Source of the DNA: Acuticoccus sp963704595
Lineage (GTDB): Bacteria > Pseudomonadota > Alphaproteobacteria > Rhizobiales > Amorphaceae
NCBI GenBank assembly: GCA_963704595.1
Contig: OY969922.1
Span: 2,666,001 to 2,730,000 of the forward strand
Direction of reading: 5' to 3'
Length of the DNA stretch: 64,000 bases
The notes beneath the pieces were generated by a model. The model did not search any database. It had not been told where the DNA came from and saw only the letters and a program-made list of their open reading frames with translations. Below are positions 30,743 through 41,195 of this stretch, in pieces (the first letter of the stretch is position 1; every line of letters starts with the position of its first letter). A program made the translations under genes and the position numbers.

Positions 30743-33157
30743 ATGCGCGCGCCATCCCGGCTGACGATCCTGCGCTCCGGCCCTGCCGCCCTCCTGCGGG
30801 TGGCGGCAATGCTCCTTGCACTCGGCGTCGGTGCCGCCGCGGCGCAGACCGCGACGTCCACCGCGAACGCGCCCGCCACGCCGGCATCCACCCCGGCCGC
30901 GACCGCCGCCGAGCTCGCACCGCTCTCATCGGAGGAACGCGCCGCCCTGATCGGCCGGATGACCGACGCGCAGTCGCGCGACCTCCTCCTCTACTACCTG
31001 TCGCAGAACGCTCCCGCCGCCGCGGCGGACGCGCCGCAGGGCCACGCCGCCGCCCTCTCGATGAAGGTCCTTCAGGAGACCGGGACGCGGCTCAACGAGA
31101 ACCTCGCGGCGGTGCTGTCCCAGTTCGGCCGCCTCATCGGCGACTATGCGCTGAAGATGCAGGAGACGCTCCGCATTACCATCGGCGACGGCGGCATCTT
31201 CTACGTCATCGGCACGCTGCTCGCTCTGGCGCTCGTCGGCGGCGCGCTCGAGTTCGGCTACCGCTACCTCACCCGCTTCATCGTCGAGCGCTACGAGGCC
31301 GCGCCCGTCGTCACCGTGCGGCAGAAGCTGATGCGCGCGCTCGGCCAGCTCCTCCACGGCCTCGGCGCCATCGCGGTGTTCTCGCTCGGCTTCATCGGCA
31401 CCTTCTTCGCGCTCTGGAAGGGCGACATCCCGCGGCGGGACTTCCTCATCGTCGTCCTCCTCGCCATCGTGGTGACGCGGGTCACCGTCGCGCTGATGCG
31501 CTTCGTGTTCCTGCCCAAACATCCCGCCTGGCGGATCATGCCGGCCGACGACGAGGCGGCGGCCCACTTCGTCCGCGGGACCCGCCGACAGGTGACGCTC
31601 GGCATCGTCCTCCTCCTCATCGGAACGCTGGGCCGGATGTGGGGTGTCGAGAACGACGTCTGGCGCCTCGGCGCGCTGATCGGTGCCGTCATCTTCACCG
31701 TGTCCTACCTCTTCTTCCTGTGGCGCTACCGCCGGCACGCCGTGCGCACCGTGCAGGCTGCGATCGAGCACACCACCGCGCCGCGCTGGGCGAGCGGAGC
31801 CGCCGGGTGGACGTGGTACGCGTTCGCCGTCGCCTACGTGATCATCGCGGCACTCCTCGGCATCTACGCCCTCCTCCTCGGCAACACCTATGACCCGCTG
31901 CGGGCCGCCGCGGGCTTCCTCGTCCTCTTCGTGGTGAACCCCTACGCCACGGCGGTCGCCAAGGCGCTCTTCCTCTCCGGCGACGTCGTCGCCGCCCCCG
32001 CCTCGCCCAAGCAGATCTACGTGACCGACCCCGACGACGGCGAGCGCGTCAACCTCAGCATCGCGCAGCAACCCGCCGGCGACGGCATGGCGCCCCCCGA
32101 TCCCGAAACGCAGATGATCCTGCGCGACAAGCGCGTCCTCAGCCGCGTCATCTCCACGGTGGTGCTGATCCTGTCGCTCACCGTCTTCGCCACCGTCATC
32201 GGCGTCGACGTGTTCTCGTCGACCAAGGAATATCCGCTCGCCCAGTTCGTCCTCGGCATCCTGATCGACATCGGCGTCGTCGGGCTGCTCGGCTACGTCG
32301 CCTGGGCGTTGATCTCGGCGTGGATCGACAAGAAGCTCGCCGAGGAGCGCGCCAAGGCCCCCGTCACCGAGGAGGAGACCGACGGGCCCTCCGCCAACGC
32401 CGGGACGCGGCTCCAGACCATCCTGCCGCTGCTGCGGCGGACCATCCAGATCGTCATCGTGGTGATGGCGGTGCTCGTCGGGCTAGCGGCCATGGGCGTC
32501 AACATCGCGCCGCTGATCGCCGGCGCCGGCGTCTTCGGCCTTGCCGTCGGCTTCGGCTCGCAGACCCTCGTGAAGGACATCATCTCCGGGCTCTTCTTCC
32601 TGATGGACGACGCCTTCCGCATCGGCGAGTACATCGAGACCGGCGGCACGGCGGGCACGGTGGAGCGGTTCAACGCCCGCTCGCTGGTCCTGCGCGGCTA
32701 CCTCGGCGCGGTCTACACCGTGCCCTACGGCAGCCTCGGCATGGTCACCAACTTCAGCCGCGACTGGGTGATGATGAAGCTGCGCTTCCGCGTCCCCTAC
32801 GACACCGACATCGAGAAGGTGCGCAAGCTCTTCAAGAAGATCGGCCAGGAGATGGAGGCCGACCCCGAGCTGGGCCCTGCCTTCCTCCAGCCGTTCAAGT
32901 CGCAGGGCGTGGTGAAGATGGACGACTCCGCCTTCATCATCAGCGGCAAGTTCATGACCAAGCCGAACCAGCAGTGGGCGATCCGCAAGGCGGTCTACAC
33001 GAAGGTCCAGAAGGCGTTTGCCGACAACGGCATCAAGTTCGCGCCCAAGCGCGTGATCGTCGACGTGCCGCAGGCGGCCGACATGGAAGACCACGGCCCC
33101 AGCGACGGCCGGCGCGAGATGATCGCCAAGGCCGGCGCCGCCGCAGCGTCCGAGTAG
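30743..33157 (+). CDS. Large MscS-family mechanosensitive ion channel
   Basis: An 804-residue inner-membrane protein. A signal peptide (to about residue 35, ending A-A-A-A-Q) precedes a helical periplasmic segment and about ten further transmembrane segments. The MscS core is near the C terminus: A-P-L-I-A-G-A-G-V-F-G-L-A-V-G-F-G-S-Q is the pore-lining TM3, followed by D-I-I-S-G-L-F-F-L-M-D-D and the beta domain starting F-R-I-G-E-Y-I. The size and extra N-terminal domains place it with YbiO-like large channels, not MscS itself. It protects against hypo-osmotic shock. The ATG at 30743 has AGGGA 8 bases before it. Confidence 0.93.
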   Translation: MRAPSRLTILRSGPAALLRVAAMLLALGVGAAAAQTATSTANAPATPASTPAATAAELAPLSSEERAALIGRMTDAQSRDLLLYYLSQNAPAAAADAPQGHAAALSMKVLQETGTRLNENLAAVLSQFGRLIGDYALKMQETLRITIGDGGIFYVIGTLLALALVGGALEFGYRYLTRFIVERYEAAPVVTVRQKLMRALGQLLHGLGAIAVFSLGFIGTFFALWKGDIPRRDFLIVVLLAIVVTRVTVALMRFVFLPKHPAWRIMPADDEAAAHFVRGTRRQVTLGIVLLLIGTLGRMWGVENDVWRLGALIGAVIFTVSYLFFLWRYRRHAVRTVQAAIEHTTAPRWASGAAGWTWYAFAVAYVIIAALLGIYALLLGNTYDPLRAAAGFLVLFVVNPYATAVAKALFLSGDVVAAPASPKQIYVTDPDDGERVNLSIAQQPAGDGMAPPDPETQMILRDKRVLSRVISTVVLILSLTVFATVIGVDVFSSTKEYPLAQFVLGILIDIGVVGLLGYVAWALISAWIDKKLAEERAKAPVTEEETDGPSANAGTRLQTILPLLRRTIQIVIVVMAVLVGLAAMGVNIAPLIAGAGVFGLAVGFGSQTLVKDIISGLFFLMDDAFRIGEYIETGGTAGTVERFNARSLVLRGYLGAVYTVPYGSLGMVTNFSRDWVMMKLRFRVPYDTDIEKVRKLFKKIGQEMEADPELGPAFLQPFKSQGVVKMDDSAFIISGKFMTKPNQQWAIRKAVYTKVQKAFADNGIKFAPKRVIVDVPQAADMEDHGPSDGRREMIAKAGAAAASE

Positions 33158-33161
33158 CCGC

Positions 33162-33883
33162 CTAGCGCTGGAACAGCCGCCCCCAGCCGGTGATCGCCGA
33201 AGGGTCGCGTCCCGCCTTGCGCAGCGCGCCCCACACGGCGGTCGCCACAGTGTCGAGCACCGCGATCCCGGTCTCCGCCTCGATGCCCGCCGCGAGGGCG
33301 CCGCCGCGCATGTTGGTGCAAAGGACGATGATGCAGTCGGGCTTCGCCGTCGCGACCGAGAGGCACATCGCCCGCACCTCTTCCTCGCTCACCATCCCGA
33401 ACGCGAAGTTCTCGGTGATCGAGAGGTGCTCCTCCGCCGCGCACGTCAGCCCCAGCCCCGCGAAATTCTCCACGATCCGCGTCTGCACGTCGTCCACGTA
33501 GGGCGTCACCAGCCCGTAGGACTTTGCGCCGGTCCGCTGCATGATCTCCATCAGCGCCAGCACCGAGGACGACGCCGGCACCCCGGTGCGCGCCTCGATG
33601 GCGGCACAGAGCGCCTCGTCCTTGTCGAGGCCGAGCCAGCCGGCGGACGTCCCGTTCCACGCAATGGCGTCCACCTTGGCGTCAGCCAGAAGGTCGGCCG
33701 CCGCCAGCATCGGCTCCATCTCAAATTGCCCCAGCGCTTCCTGCCGCATGGAGATCTCCACCACGCGAAAGCGGGAGTAGTGCGCGGTGACGCCGGGAAG
33801 CCCGCCACCATCGCGTTGGTCATCGGCTCCAGCACCGTGTTGGACGATGGCGTCAGCATCCCGAGGCGGGTCGTGGGGGTCAT
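33162..33883 (-). CDS. Asp/Glu racemase superfamily enzyme (maleate isomerase/arylmalonate decarboxylase-like), frame-broken
   Basis: About 240 residues. The N terminus L-G-M-L-T-P-S-S-N-T-V-L-E-P is the maleate isomerase-type substrate-binding motif. Near 33806 the frame changes and G-V-T-A-H-Y-S-R-F-R-V continues it; the shift is +2 or -1. The first catalytic position is a glycine (A-W-N-G-T-S) while the second is Cys in V-L-C-T-N-M-R-G. Maleate isomerase uses two cysteines; arylmalonate decarboxylase uses Gly plus one Cys, which this protein resembles. It lies divergent from a TRAP transporter and hydantoinase/oxoprolinase genes, so it probably acts on an acid in that pathway. Only 4 bases separate it from the convergent MscS gene. 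Confidence 0.82.
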
Positions 33884-34145
33884 TTCCGTTCAACCTTGTT
33901 CGAGCACGGGCGGGATCAAACCCCGCCGCCGCCGTGCCAGCAAGCCTCACGCCGGAAAGCCGACGTCCAGTTGCACAAATCCAACGCGCTGCGATGCAAA
34001 CGAGCACGCCATGGTTAAATGAAGGTCATTCCCGCCTCTTCTGCGCGATTGGACAGCATCTGGCCGCATCGCGAGGCACTGCCGCTTGACCGGGCACAGT
34101 GGAAAGGACCACCATCGCGTAACCAGACAATCAAGGGGATCGTTG

Positions 34146-35195
34146 ATGTTCGCTCGTGCTGTTGCGGTGGCCGCACTTGGCCTTGGCCTGATGAGCCCTG
34201 TGCTCGCGCAGGATCTGCCTTCTCTCCAGCTCAAGGTCATCGGCCTGAACGGGACCACCCCGGTCTCGATCTACGATGAAGTGCCGTTCTGGAACGAGAC
34301 CCTTCCCGAAGCCTCCGGCGGCCAGATCACCGCGCAGTACACCCCCGTCGACCAGATGGGCATCGACGACAAGACCATGCTGCGCCTCCTCAAGCTCGGC
34401 GTGATGGACTTCGGCAGCATGGACATCTCCAAGATGTCCGGCGACGATCCGGTGTTCGAGGGCTGCGACCTTGCCGGCCTGGCGCTGACGCCGGAGCAGG
34501 CGCGCACGGCCTGCGAGGCCTGGCGCCCGATGATGGACAAGGCGATGCAGGAAGACTGGGGCGTGAAGCTCCTCGCAATCGGCGGCAACACCCCGCAGGT
34601 GTTCTGGTGCCGCGGCGAGATCGCGGGCCTCGACGGCCTGCGCGGCAAGAAGATCCGCGTCTTCAACAACACCATGCGCGACTTCCTCGCCGGCCTCGAC
34701 GCCAGCGCGATCTCCATGGCGTTCGCCGAGGTCATCCCGGCGCTCAACAACGGGGTGGTCGACTGCGCGGTGACGGGCAGCCTGTCCGGCAACACCGCCG
34801 GCTGGAACGAGGTGATCGACACGATCTACCCGATGTCGCTCGGCTGGAGCATCAACGTCCTCGCCGTGAACCTCAACACCTGGGAAAGCTTCGACGAGCC
34901 CACCAAGGAATTCTTCCTCGCGCAGGCCGACGCCTACGAGGACAAGATGTGGGACACCCTCACCCGCGCCACTGACGAGGCCGAAAACTGCAACACCGGC
35001 CAGGAGCCGTGCGAACTCGGCAAGATGGCCGGCTCGACCATCACCCCCGTCGCCGAGGCTGACAGCGCGGCCCACAAGGAGCTCGTCGAGACCGCGGTTC
35101 TCTCCGGCTGGGCGAGCCGCTGCGGCGCCGAGTGCGTGACCGAGTGGAACGAGACCGTCGGCAAGGTGCTCGACCTCGAGGCCCCCCAGCCCTGA
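34146..35195 (+). CDS. TRAP transporter solute-binding protein, DctP family
   Basis: A 349-residue periplasmic binding protein. The signal peptide ends at V-L-A-Q near residue 21. The DctP fold is shown by L-K-L-G-V-M-D-F-G-S-M, the carboxylate-binding segment L-R-G-K-K-I-R-V-F-N-N (conserved arginine), and N-N-G-V-V-D-C-A-V-T-G. Six cysteines in the mature part, including two near the C terminus, suggest disulfides, which is unusual for the family. AAGGGG lies just before the ATG. It begins the operon DctP-DctQ-DctM-HyuA-HyuB, so its ligand is probably the substrate of HyuA/B. Confidence 0.92.
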   Translation: MFARAVAVAALGLGLMSPVLAQDLPSLQLKVIGLNGTTPVSIYDEVPFWNETLPEASGGQITAQYTPVDQMGIDDKTMLRLLKLGVMDFGSMDISKMSGDDPVFEGCDLAGLALTPEQARTACEAWRPMMDKAMQEDWGVKLLAIGGNTPQVFWCRGEIAGLDGLRGKKIRVFNNTMRDFLAGLDASAISMAFAEVIPALNNGVVDCAVTGSLSGNTAGWNEVIDTIYPMSLGWSINVLAVNLNTWESFDEPTKEFFLAQADAYEDKMWDTLTRATDEAENCNTGQEPCELGKMAGSTITPVAEADSAAHKELVETAVLSGWASRCGAECVTEWNETVGKVLDLEAPQP

Positions 35196-35291
35196 CGCTC
35201 CCGCGCGGACGCACGTTGCACGACCACGCCTGAGGCTGCGCCACCCACCGCATGAAGTGCGAGGGTGGCGCCCAACGCGAAGCGATCCCGC

Positions 35292-35883
35292 ATGGACAGT
35301 CTCCTCTCCTCCCTCAGGGGCATCACCCGCGTCAGCGCATGGTTCGCGGGGGCGCTGATCCTCATCGCCGCCGTCCTGATCGGGGTCGATGTCGTGCTGC
35401 GCGCCGTCTTCCGCACCTCCATCGGCGGGGCGGACCTTCTCGCCGGCTACGCCCTCGCCATCGCGCACCGCCTGGGGCCTCGGCATCGCGCTGGTGGACC
35501 GCGCGCACATCCGGATCGACAGCCTCTACGGCATGTTCCCCCGACCCCTGCGCCTCGTGCTCGACTTCGTCGGCCTCGGCCTCTTCCTTGCCTTCTTCGC
35601 CTTCGCCGGCTGGCACGGCATCGGCGTCCTCGAACAGTCGCTGAAATCGGGTTCGCGCAGCCAGTCCGCGCTTCAGATCCCGACCGCCATCCCGCAGTTC
35701 CTCTGGCTCGGCGGCCTCGCCGTCTCGCTCCTCGTCGGCGTCGCGCTCATCGTGGCGGGCGCAGTCCTCCTGATGCGCGGGCGGACAGCCGAGGCGACCC
35801 ACATCCTCTCCACCCGCTCGGGCCAGGAGGAGGTCGCCGAGGAGATCGCCGCCATGCAAAGCCGCCAGGCGGGACACGCCTGA
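35292..35883 (+). CDS. TRAP transporter small permease, DctQ family (one frameshift)
   Basis: About 196 residues with four transmembrane segments. The first part, M-D-S-L-L-S-S-L-R-G-I-T-R through A-D-L-L-A-G-Y-A-L-A-I-A, continues one base out of phase as A-W-G-L-G-I-A-L-V-D-R-A-H-I-R-I-D, the family's D-R-x-H-I-R-x-D motif. Removing one C near 35466 joins them. The stop codon shares bases with the start of the large permease (TGATG), showing translational coupling. Together with the large subunit it forms the membrane complex of the TRAP importer. Confidence 0.9.
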
Positions 35884-37168
35884 TGGTTCTCGCCACCGTC
35901 CTCATCCTCCTCGGCCTCCTCGCGCTCGCCGTGCCCGTCGCCGCCACGCTCGGCGTCCTCTCGATCTCGCTGTCGAGCCTCTATTCGCCGCTGCCGCTCA
36001 CCTTCGCGCTCGGCGAGGTGATGTGGTCGACGTCGAACAACTTCCTCCTCGTCGCGATGCCGTTCTTCATCCTGCTCGGCGAGATCCTGCTGCGCACCGG
36101 GATGGCGGAGCGGATGTACACCGCGCTCGTCCACTGGATGCCGTGGCTGCCGGGCGGCCTGATGCACTCCAACATCGCCTCCTGCGCCCTCTTCGCCGCC
36201 ACGTCCGGCTCCTCGGTCGCGACCGCCGCCACCATCGGCACCGTCGCGCTCGACGAGGTGGACAAGCGCGGCTACTCCGAGCGCCTGTTCCTCGGCACCA
36301 TCGTCGCCGGCGGCACGCTCGGCATCCTGATCCCGCCGTCGATCAACATGATCATCTACGGCGTCCTCACCGAGACCTCGATCCCGCAGCTCTACATCGC
36401 GGGCTTCCTGCCCGGCCTCGTGCTCGCCATCCTCTTCAGCGTCACCGTCCTCATCCTCTGCCTCATCAACCCCAAGCTCGGCGGCGAGCGCACGACGTCC
36501 ACCTGGGCGCAGCGCCGCGCCTCCCTGCCTGACCTGTTGCCGCCGGTCGTCATCTTCCTCGCCGTCGTCGGCTCGATCTATGCCGGCTGGGCGACCGCGA
36601 CGGAGGCGGCGGCACTCGGCGTCATCGCCGCGCTCGGCATCGCGGCGGTCCAGCGCCAGCTCACGCGTGCAGGGTGCTCCTCTCGGCGTTCGAGGGCACC
36701 ATCCGCACCACGGCGATGATCATGGCGATCATCCTCGCCGCCTACTTCCTCAACTTCGTCATCACCGCCATCGGCCTCACCCGGCAGGTGAACTCGCTCA
36801 TCACCTCGCTCGGCCTGTCGCCCTACGAGCTCCTCGGCATCGTCGTCCTCTTCTACCTCATCCTCGGCATGTTCATGGAAACGCTGTCGATGATGGTCGC
36901 CACCGTGCCGATCATGACGCCCGTCGTGGTTGCCGCCGGGTTCGACCCGGTGTGGTTCGGCGTCGTCATCATGCTCCTGATGGAGCTTGCGATGATCACG
37001 CCCCCCGTCGGCATCAACCTTTTCGTGGTGCAGGGGCTGCGCAAGAAGGGGCGGATCGACGATGTCATCATCGGCGCCTCGCCCTTCATCATCGCCATCG
37101 CGGTGATGATCGGCCTTCTCACCCTGTGGCCCCAGATCGCACTGTGGCTCCCCTCCACCCTGCGCTGA
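35883..37168 (+). CDS. TRAP transporter large permease, DctM family (frame break)
   Basis: About 428 residues and 11-12 transmembrane segments. The N terminus V-L-A-T-V-L-I-L-L-G-L-L-A-L-A-V-P-V is typical, and the motifs F-A-A-T-S-G-S-S-V-A-T-A-A-T, G-G-T-L-G-I-L-I-P-P-S and late E-L-A-M-I-T-P-P-V-G-I-N identify DctM. Near 36668 the frame changes after V-Q-R-Q-L-T and resumes at V-L-L-S-A-F-E-G-T; net change +2 or -1, most simply two single insertions. The start overlaps the DctQ stop. Import is driven by a sodium or proton gradient. Confidence 0.92.
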
Positions 37169-37190
37169 CCCTCGTTCGGAGACTCCCAGT

Positions 37191-39241
37191 TTGACGGACC
37201 CCCACATCCGCATCGGTATCGACATCGGCGGCACGTTCACCGACCTTCAGATCCTGAATGAGGCCACCGGCTCCATCGCGAGCTTCAAGACCCCCACCAC
37301 CCCGGACGACCCCTCCGTCGGCCTCGTCACCGGAATTCGTGGCGCGGCCGAGCGCTACGGCTTCACGCCCGCCGACATCCGCCTGCTGGTCCACGGCACC
37401 ACCATCGCGACCAACGCCGTCCTCCAGCGGCGCCTGGCCAAGGGCGTGCTCCTCACCACCGCAGGCTTCGAGGACGTGCTGGAGATCGGCCGCCATGGCC
37501 GCCGCGATATCTACGGCCTGAAACCCCACACCGAGCCGCCGCTCATCCCGCCGCGACCGCCGCCTCGGCCTCGCCCGAACGCATGCGCGCCGACGGCACC
37601 CCCGAGATCGCGCTGACCGAGGCCGCCATCGAGGCGATCCTGCCGCGGCTCGACGCACTCGGCGCCGAAGCCGTCGCCGTCTGCCTCCTCCATTCCTACG
37701 TGAACCCCGCGCACGAGGAAGCGATCGCCTCGATCATCGCCGAGCGCCGGCCAGACCTGCCGGTCTCAATCTCGTCCGCCATCAGCCCCGAGATCCGCGA
37801 GTACGAGCGCTGCTCCACCACGGTGCTGAACGCGCTCCTGATGCCCATCGTCGGCGGCTACATGGACCGGCTGGGCGCCCGCCTGAAGGAGGCCGAGATC
37901 GGCGCGCGCCTCCTCCTCGTCCAGTCAAACGGCGGCGTCTGCACCGCGGACCTTGCGAAGACGCAACCTGCACGCCTCCTACTCTCCGGCCCCTCCGGCG
38001 GCGCGCTCGCCACCCTGCGCACCGCGCGGGCAATCGGCCGCGAAAACGTCATCGGCGTCGACATGGGCGGCACCTCATACGACGTGTGCGTGGTCGCCGG
38101 CGACCGCCTCACCTCGGTCACCCAGGGCGAGATCGACAGCCTCCCCGTCCGCCTCCCCATGGTCGAGATCCGCACCATCGGCTCCGGCGGCGGCTCAATC
38201 GCCCGCGTCGACGAGGCCGGGCGCCTCCGCGTCGGCCCCCAGAGCGCAGGCTCCCAGCCCGGCCCCGTCGCCTACGGCCGCGGCGGCACGCTCCCCACCG
38301 TCACCGACGCCAACGTGGTGATGAAGCGCCTCGACCCCGAGTTCTTCCTCGGCGGCGCCATGGCGCTCGACGCCGAGGGCGCCGCAGCCGCGATCCACCG
38401 CGAGGTCGCAGCCCCCCTGTCGCTCGGCACCGAGGAGGCCGCCGAAGGTCTCCTCACCGTCACGGAGGCCAACCTTGCCGCCGCCGCCCGCCTCAGCCTC
38501 TTCGAGAAGGGGCTCGACCCGCGCGACTTCACGCTCCTGTCCTTCGGCGGCGCAGGCGGCCTCCACGCTACACAGGTCGCCGAAGCGCTCGGCATCGACG
38601 AGATCGTGTTCCCGGCCGACGCCTCCACCTTCTCCGCCTTCGGCATCCTCTATTCCGACATCACCCACGACCTCGCCCGCTCGCGCGTCCTGATCGCGGA
38701 CGACGCCGCGCTCCCCTTCCTCTCCGAGACGCTGGCCGACCTCTCCACGCAGGCCGAAGCGCTCCTCACCGAAGACGGCGTGCCCGCCGAAGACCGCAAG
38801 AGCGCCGTCTCCGTCGACATGCGCTACCGCGGCCAGGCGTTCGAGCTGGTGGTGCCGTGGGACGACCCGAAGGCCGACGCCGGCGGGCTCGAAACCCTCC
38901 TCGCCAGCTTCCACGACCTCCACAAGCAGCGCTTTTCCTACAGCGATCCCGCCGCCCCGGTGGAACTCGTCGCGGTCCGCCTCTCCGCCATCGGCGTCCT
39001 CAAAGCGCCGCCGCCGAGCGCCGACGCTGCCGCCGCCACGGCCGGCGAGACCCGCGCCCGCAGCGTCTTCACCGGCGGCGCGTGGCGTGACGTGGCGATC
39101 CACCGGCGCGAACAGATCGCGGCCCCGGTGAAAGGCCCCGCGCTGATCGAGGAGGAATACACCACGAGCTACATCGCAGAAGGCTGGACGTGCGAGCCCG
39201 GTCCCGCAGGAACATTGATCGCAAGGAGGGCCACACGATGA
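37191..39241 (+). CDS. hyuA: Hydantoinase/oxoprolinase family protein, subunit A (two frameshifts)
   Basis: About 683 residues. The N-terminal ATP-binding motif I-G-I-D-I-G-G-T-F-T-D-L is intact, followed by V-H-G-T-T-I-A-T-N-A-V and, in the second half, G-V-D-M-G-G-T-S-Y-D-V and S-F-G-G-A-G-G-L-H-A. With subunit B it opens a lactam-type ring (hydantoin, 5-oxoproline or acetone-carboxylase-like chemistry) at the cost of ATP. Two extra bases, near 37551 and 37573, break the frame; between them only R-D-R-R-L-G-L is read in phase. The TTG start has GGAG about 10 bases upstream. The stop overlaps the HyuB start (ATGA). Confidence 0.9.
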
Positions 39242-40872
39242 CCGAAGATGCCCTGAGCCCCGTCAGCCTGGAAATCTTCCGCAACGCCCTCACCGCGACG
39301 GCGGCGGAGATGGACATCACCGTCTGGCGCACCTCGCGCTCCACCGTGGTGCGGGAGCTCCTCGACTACTCCACCGCCGTGTTCGACCGCGACGGCTACA
39401 ACGTCGCCCAGGCCGCCCGCATCCCGCAGCATCTCAACTCGATGGGCGCGGGCCTCCTCACGGTCGTCGGCAAGCACCTGCCGCTGGACGAGTGGGAGGA
39501 AGGCGACGTCGTCATCACCAACGACCCCTACTGCGGCGGCCAGCACATCCCGGACATCCTCGCCTTCCGCCCGGTGTTCGTGGATGGCGAGCGTGTCGCC
39601 ATCGTCGGGACCCTGTGCCACCACCTCGACATGGGCGGAATGGCAACCGGCTCCTACTCTGCCACCGCGACCGAGATCGTGCAGGAGGGCCTGCGCATTC
39701 CGCCGCTCAAGCTGATCCGCCGCGGGGTACGTGACGAAGCCATCTTCGCCATGATGATGAACAACGTCCGCCGCCCCGACATGCTGTCCGGCGACCTCCA
39801 GGCCCAGCTCGCCTCGCTCAACGTCGGCGAAGCGAACGTCCGCAAGCTCGCCACCCGCGTCGGCACCGAGACCTTCGTCGCCTCGTGCGCAAAAATCCTC
39901 GACCAGTCCGAGACCGCGATGCGCGCCATGATCGCCCGCATCCCCGACGGCACCTACGCCTTCGAGGACTTTCTGGACGACGACGGCATTACCCCGGACC
40001 CGATCCGCATCCACGCCGAAGTCACCATCGCCGGCGACACCGCCACCATCGACCTCTCGGGTTGCAGCAAGCAGGCCAAGGGCCCCGTCAACGCCACACT
40101 CAACTCGGCCCTCTCCGGCGTCACGTTCGCGATGCTGGCGGTGTCCGACGTCGACATTCCCGCCAACGCCGGCGTGATGCGCCCCATCACGGTGGTCGCC
40201 CCCGAGGGCAAGGTGGTCAGCGCCAGGTATCCGGCGCCGGTCGCCAACCGCATCGCCTGCGTCCACCGCGTCGCCACCACCATTCTGGGCGCGCTGCATC
40301 AGGCGATCCCCGACCGCGTGCCCGCCGCCTACTATGGCGTCAGCTATGTCGCGACGTTCCAGACCATCGCCGAGGACGGCACGCGCGGCGTGCTGGTCGA
40401 GATCGAGGTCGGCGGCTCGGGCGCGCACCACGATACCGACGGCCTCTCGGGCTACACCTACGGAATGCACAACAACTCCAACATCCCGGCCGAGATGATC
40501 GAGAGCGACATGCCGCTCACCATCACCGCCTACGGCCTCCTGCCGGGCTCCGGCGGCGCCGGCCGCCAGCGCGGCGGCCTCGGCCTCTTCCGCGAGTGGC
40601 GCATCGACAGCCCTGAGGCGGTGTTTTCCGCCAACGGCGAGCGCTTCCGCTTCCGCCCCTACGGGCTCGAAGGCGGCGAACCCGGCCGCGAGGGCCACCT
40701 CACCCTCATCCGCGGCGAGGAGCGCCGCGAGCTCGGCTCCAAGGTCAACAACCTCGCGCTGAAGAAGGGCGACATCATCCGCCTCGAAACCTCCGGCGGC
40801 GGCGGCTATGGCGCCCCGGCGGACCGGGTCGCCGCGCGCGCCGAAGAGGACGTGGCGCTCGGATACGTCTGA
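39238..40872 (+). CDS. hyuB: Hydantoinase B/oxoprolinase family protein
   Basis: A 544-residue protein with the HyuB signature regions: E-I-F-R-N-A-L-T-A-T-A-A-E-M near the N terminus, T-N-D-P-Y-C-G-G-Q-H-I-P-D (metal-site region), H-H-L-D-M-G-G-M, and the C-terminal glycine-rich S-G-G-G-G-Y-G-A-P. A strong AAGGAGG sequence is 8-14 bases upstream, and the ATG overlaps the HyuA stop by 4 bases. It is the catalytic partner of HyuA and closes the TRAP-Hyu operon. The frame is intact, unlike the four genes before it except DctP. Confidence 0.93.
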   Translation: MTEDALSPVSLEIFRNALTATAAEMDITVWRTSRSTVVRELLDYSTAVFDRDGYNVAQAARIPQHLNSMGAGLLTVVGKHLPLDEWEEGDVVITNDPYCGGQHIPDILAFRPVFVDGERVAIVGTLCHHLDMGGMATGSYSATATEIVQEGLRIPPLKLIRRGVRDEAIFAMMMNNVRRPDMLSGDLQAQLASLNVGEANVRKLATRVGTETFVASCAKILDQSETAMRAMIARIPDGTYAFEDFLDDDGITPDPIRIHAEVTIAGDTATIDLSGCSKQAKGPVNATLNSALSGVTFAMLAVSDVDIPANAGVMRPITVVAPEGKVVSARYPAPVANRIACVHRVATTILGALHQAIPDRVPAAYYGVSYVATFQTIAEDGTRGVLVEIEVGGSGAHHDTDGLSGYTYGMHNNSNIPAEMIESDMPLTITAYGLLPGSGGAGRQRGGLGLFREWRIDSPEAVFSANGERFRFRPYGLEGGEPGREGHLTLIRGEERRELGSKVNNLALKKGDIIRLETSGGGGYGAPADRVAARAEEDVALGYV

Positions 40873-40891
40873 CCCGCTCAGGAGGAGTGGC

Positions 40892-41195
40892 TCAGGCCGA
40901 GGTCCAGGCGTCGCCGATAAGGGCGATGCCGGATTCCCGCCACCTCTCCCAGAGCGAATACATCGACCGGTCGTCGGTCTTCATCGCGGCCGGCCCGCGG
41001 GCCTTCCGTCGCCCGTTCCCCAACCCACCAGAACTCCTCGGTCGAGCGAGGCCCGCGTCGGTCCTGGATCTCGCAGACGAGGTTCGGCAAGATTTCGTCG
41101 GCCTGCCCCTTCAGGAATGGATCGTTCTGGTAGCCGCAAGGCTCTAATGGTCCTTCACCGCTCCACATAACGCCTATTACCTGCTTTAAATGCAT
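40892..41195 (-). CDS. Hypothetical protein of about 100 residues, broken by one frameshift
   Basis: The ATG at 41195 follows AGGAAATT closely. The first 64 codons give a protein-like sequence with W-S-G-E-G-P-L-E-P-C-G-Y and E-E-F-W-W-V-G-E-R-A-T-E-G. One base later, near 41005, the frame M-K-T-D-D-R-S-M-Y-S-L-W-E-R-W-R continues to A-L-I-G-D-A-W-T-S-A and a stop at 40892. Both halves have aromatic-rich, non-arginine-rich composition, unlike shadow frames in this G+C-rich DNA. One inserted base would explain the break. I do not recognise a family. The uncorrected first frame runs on to 40878. Confidence 0.45.
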
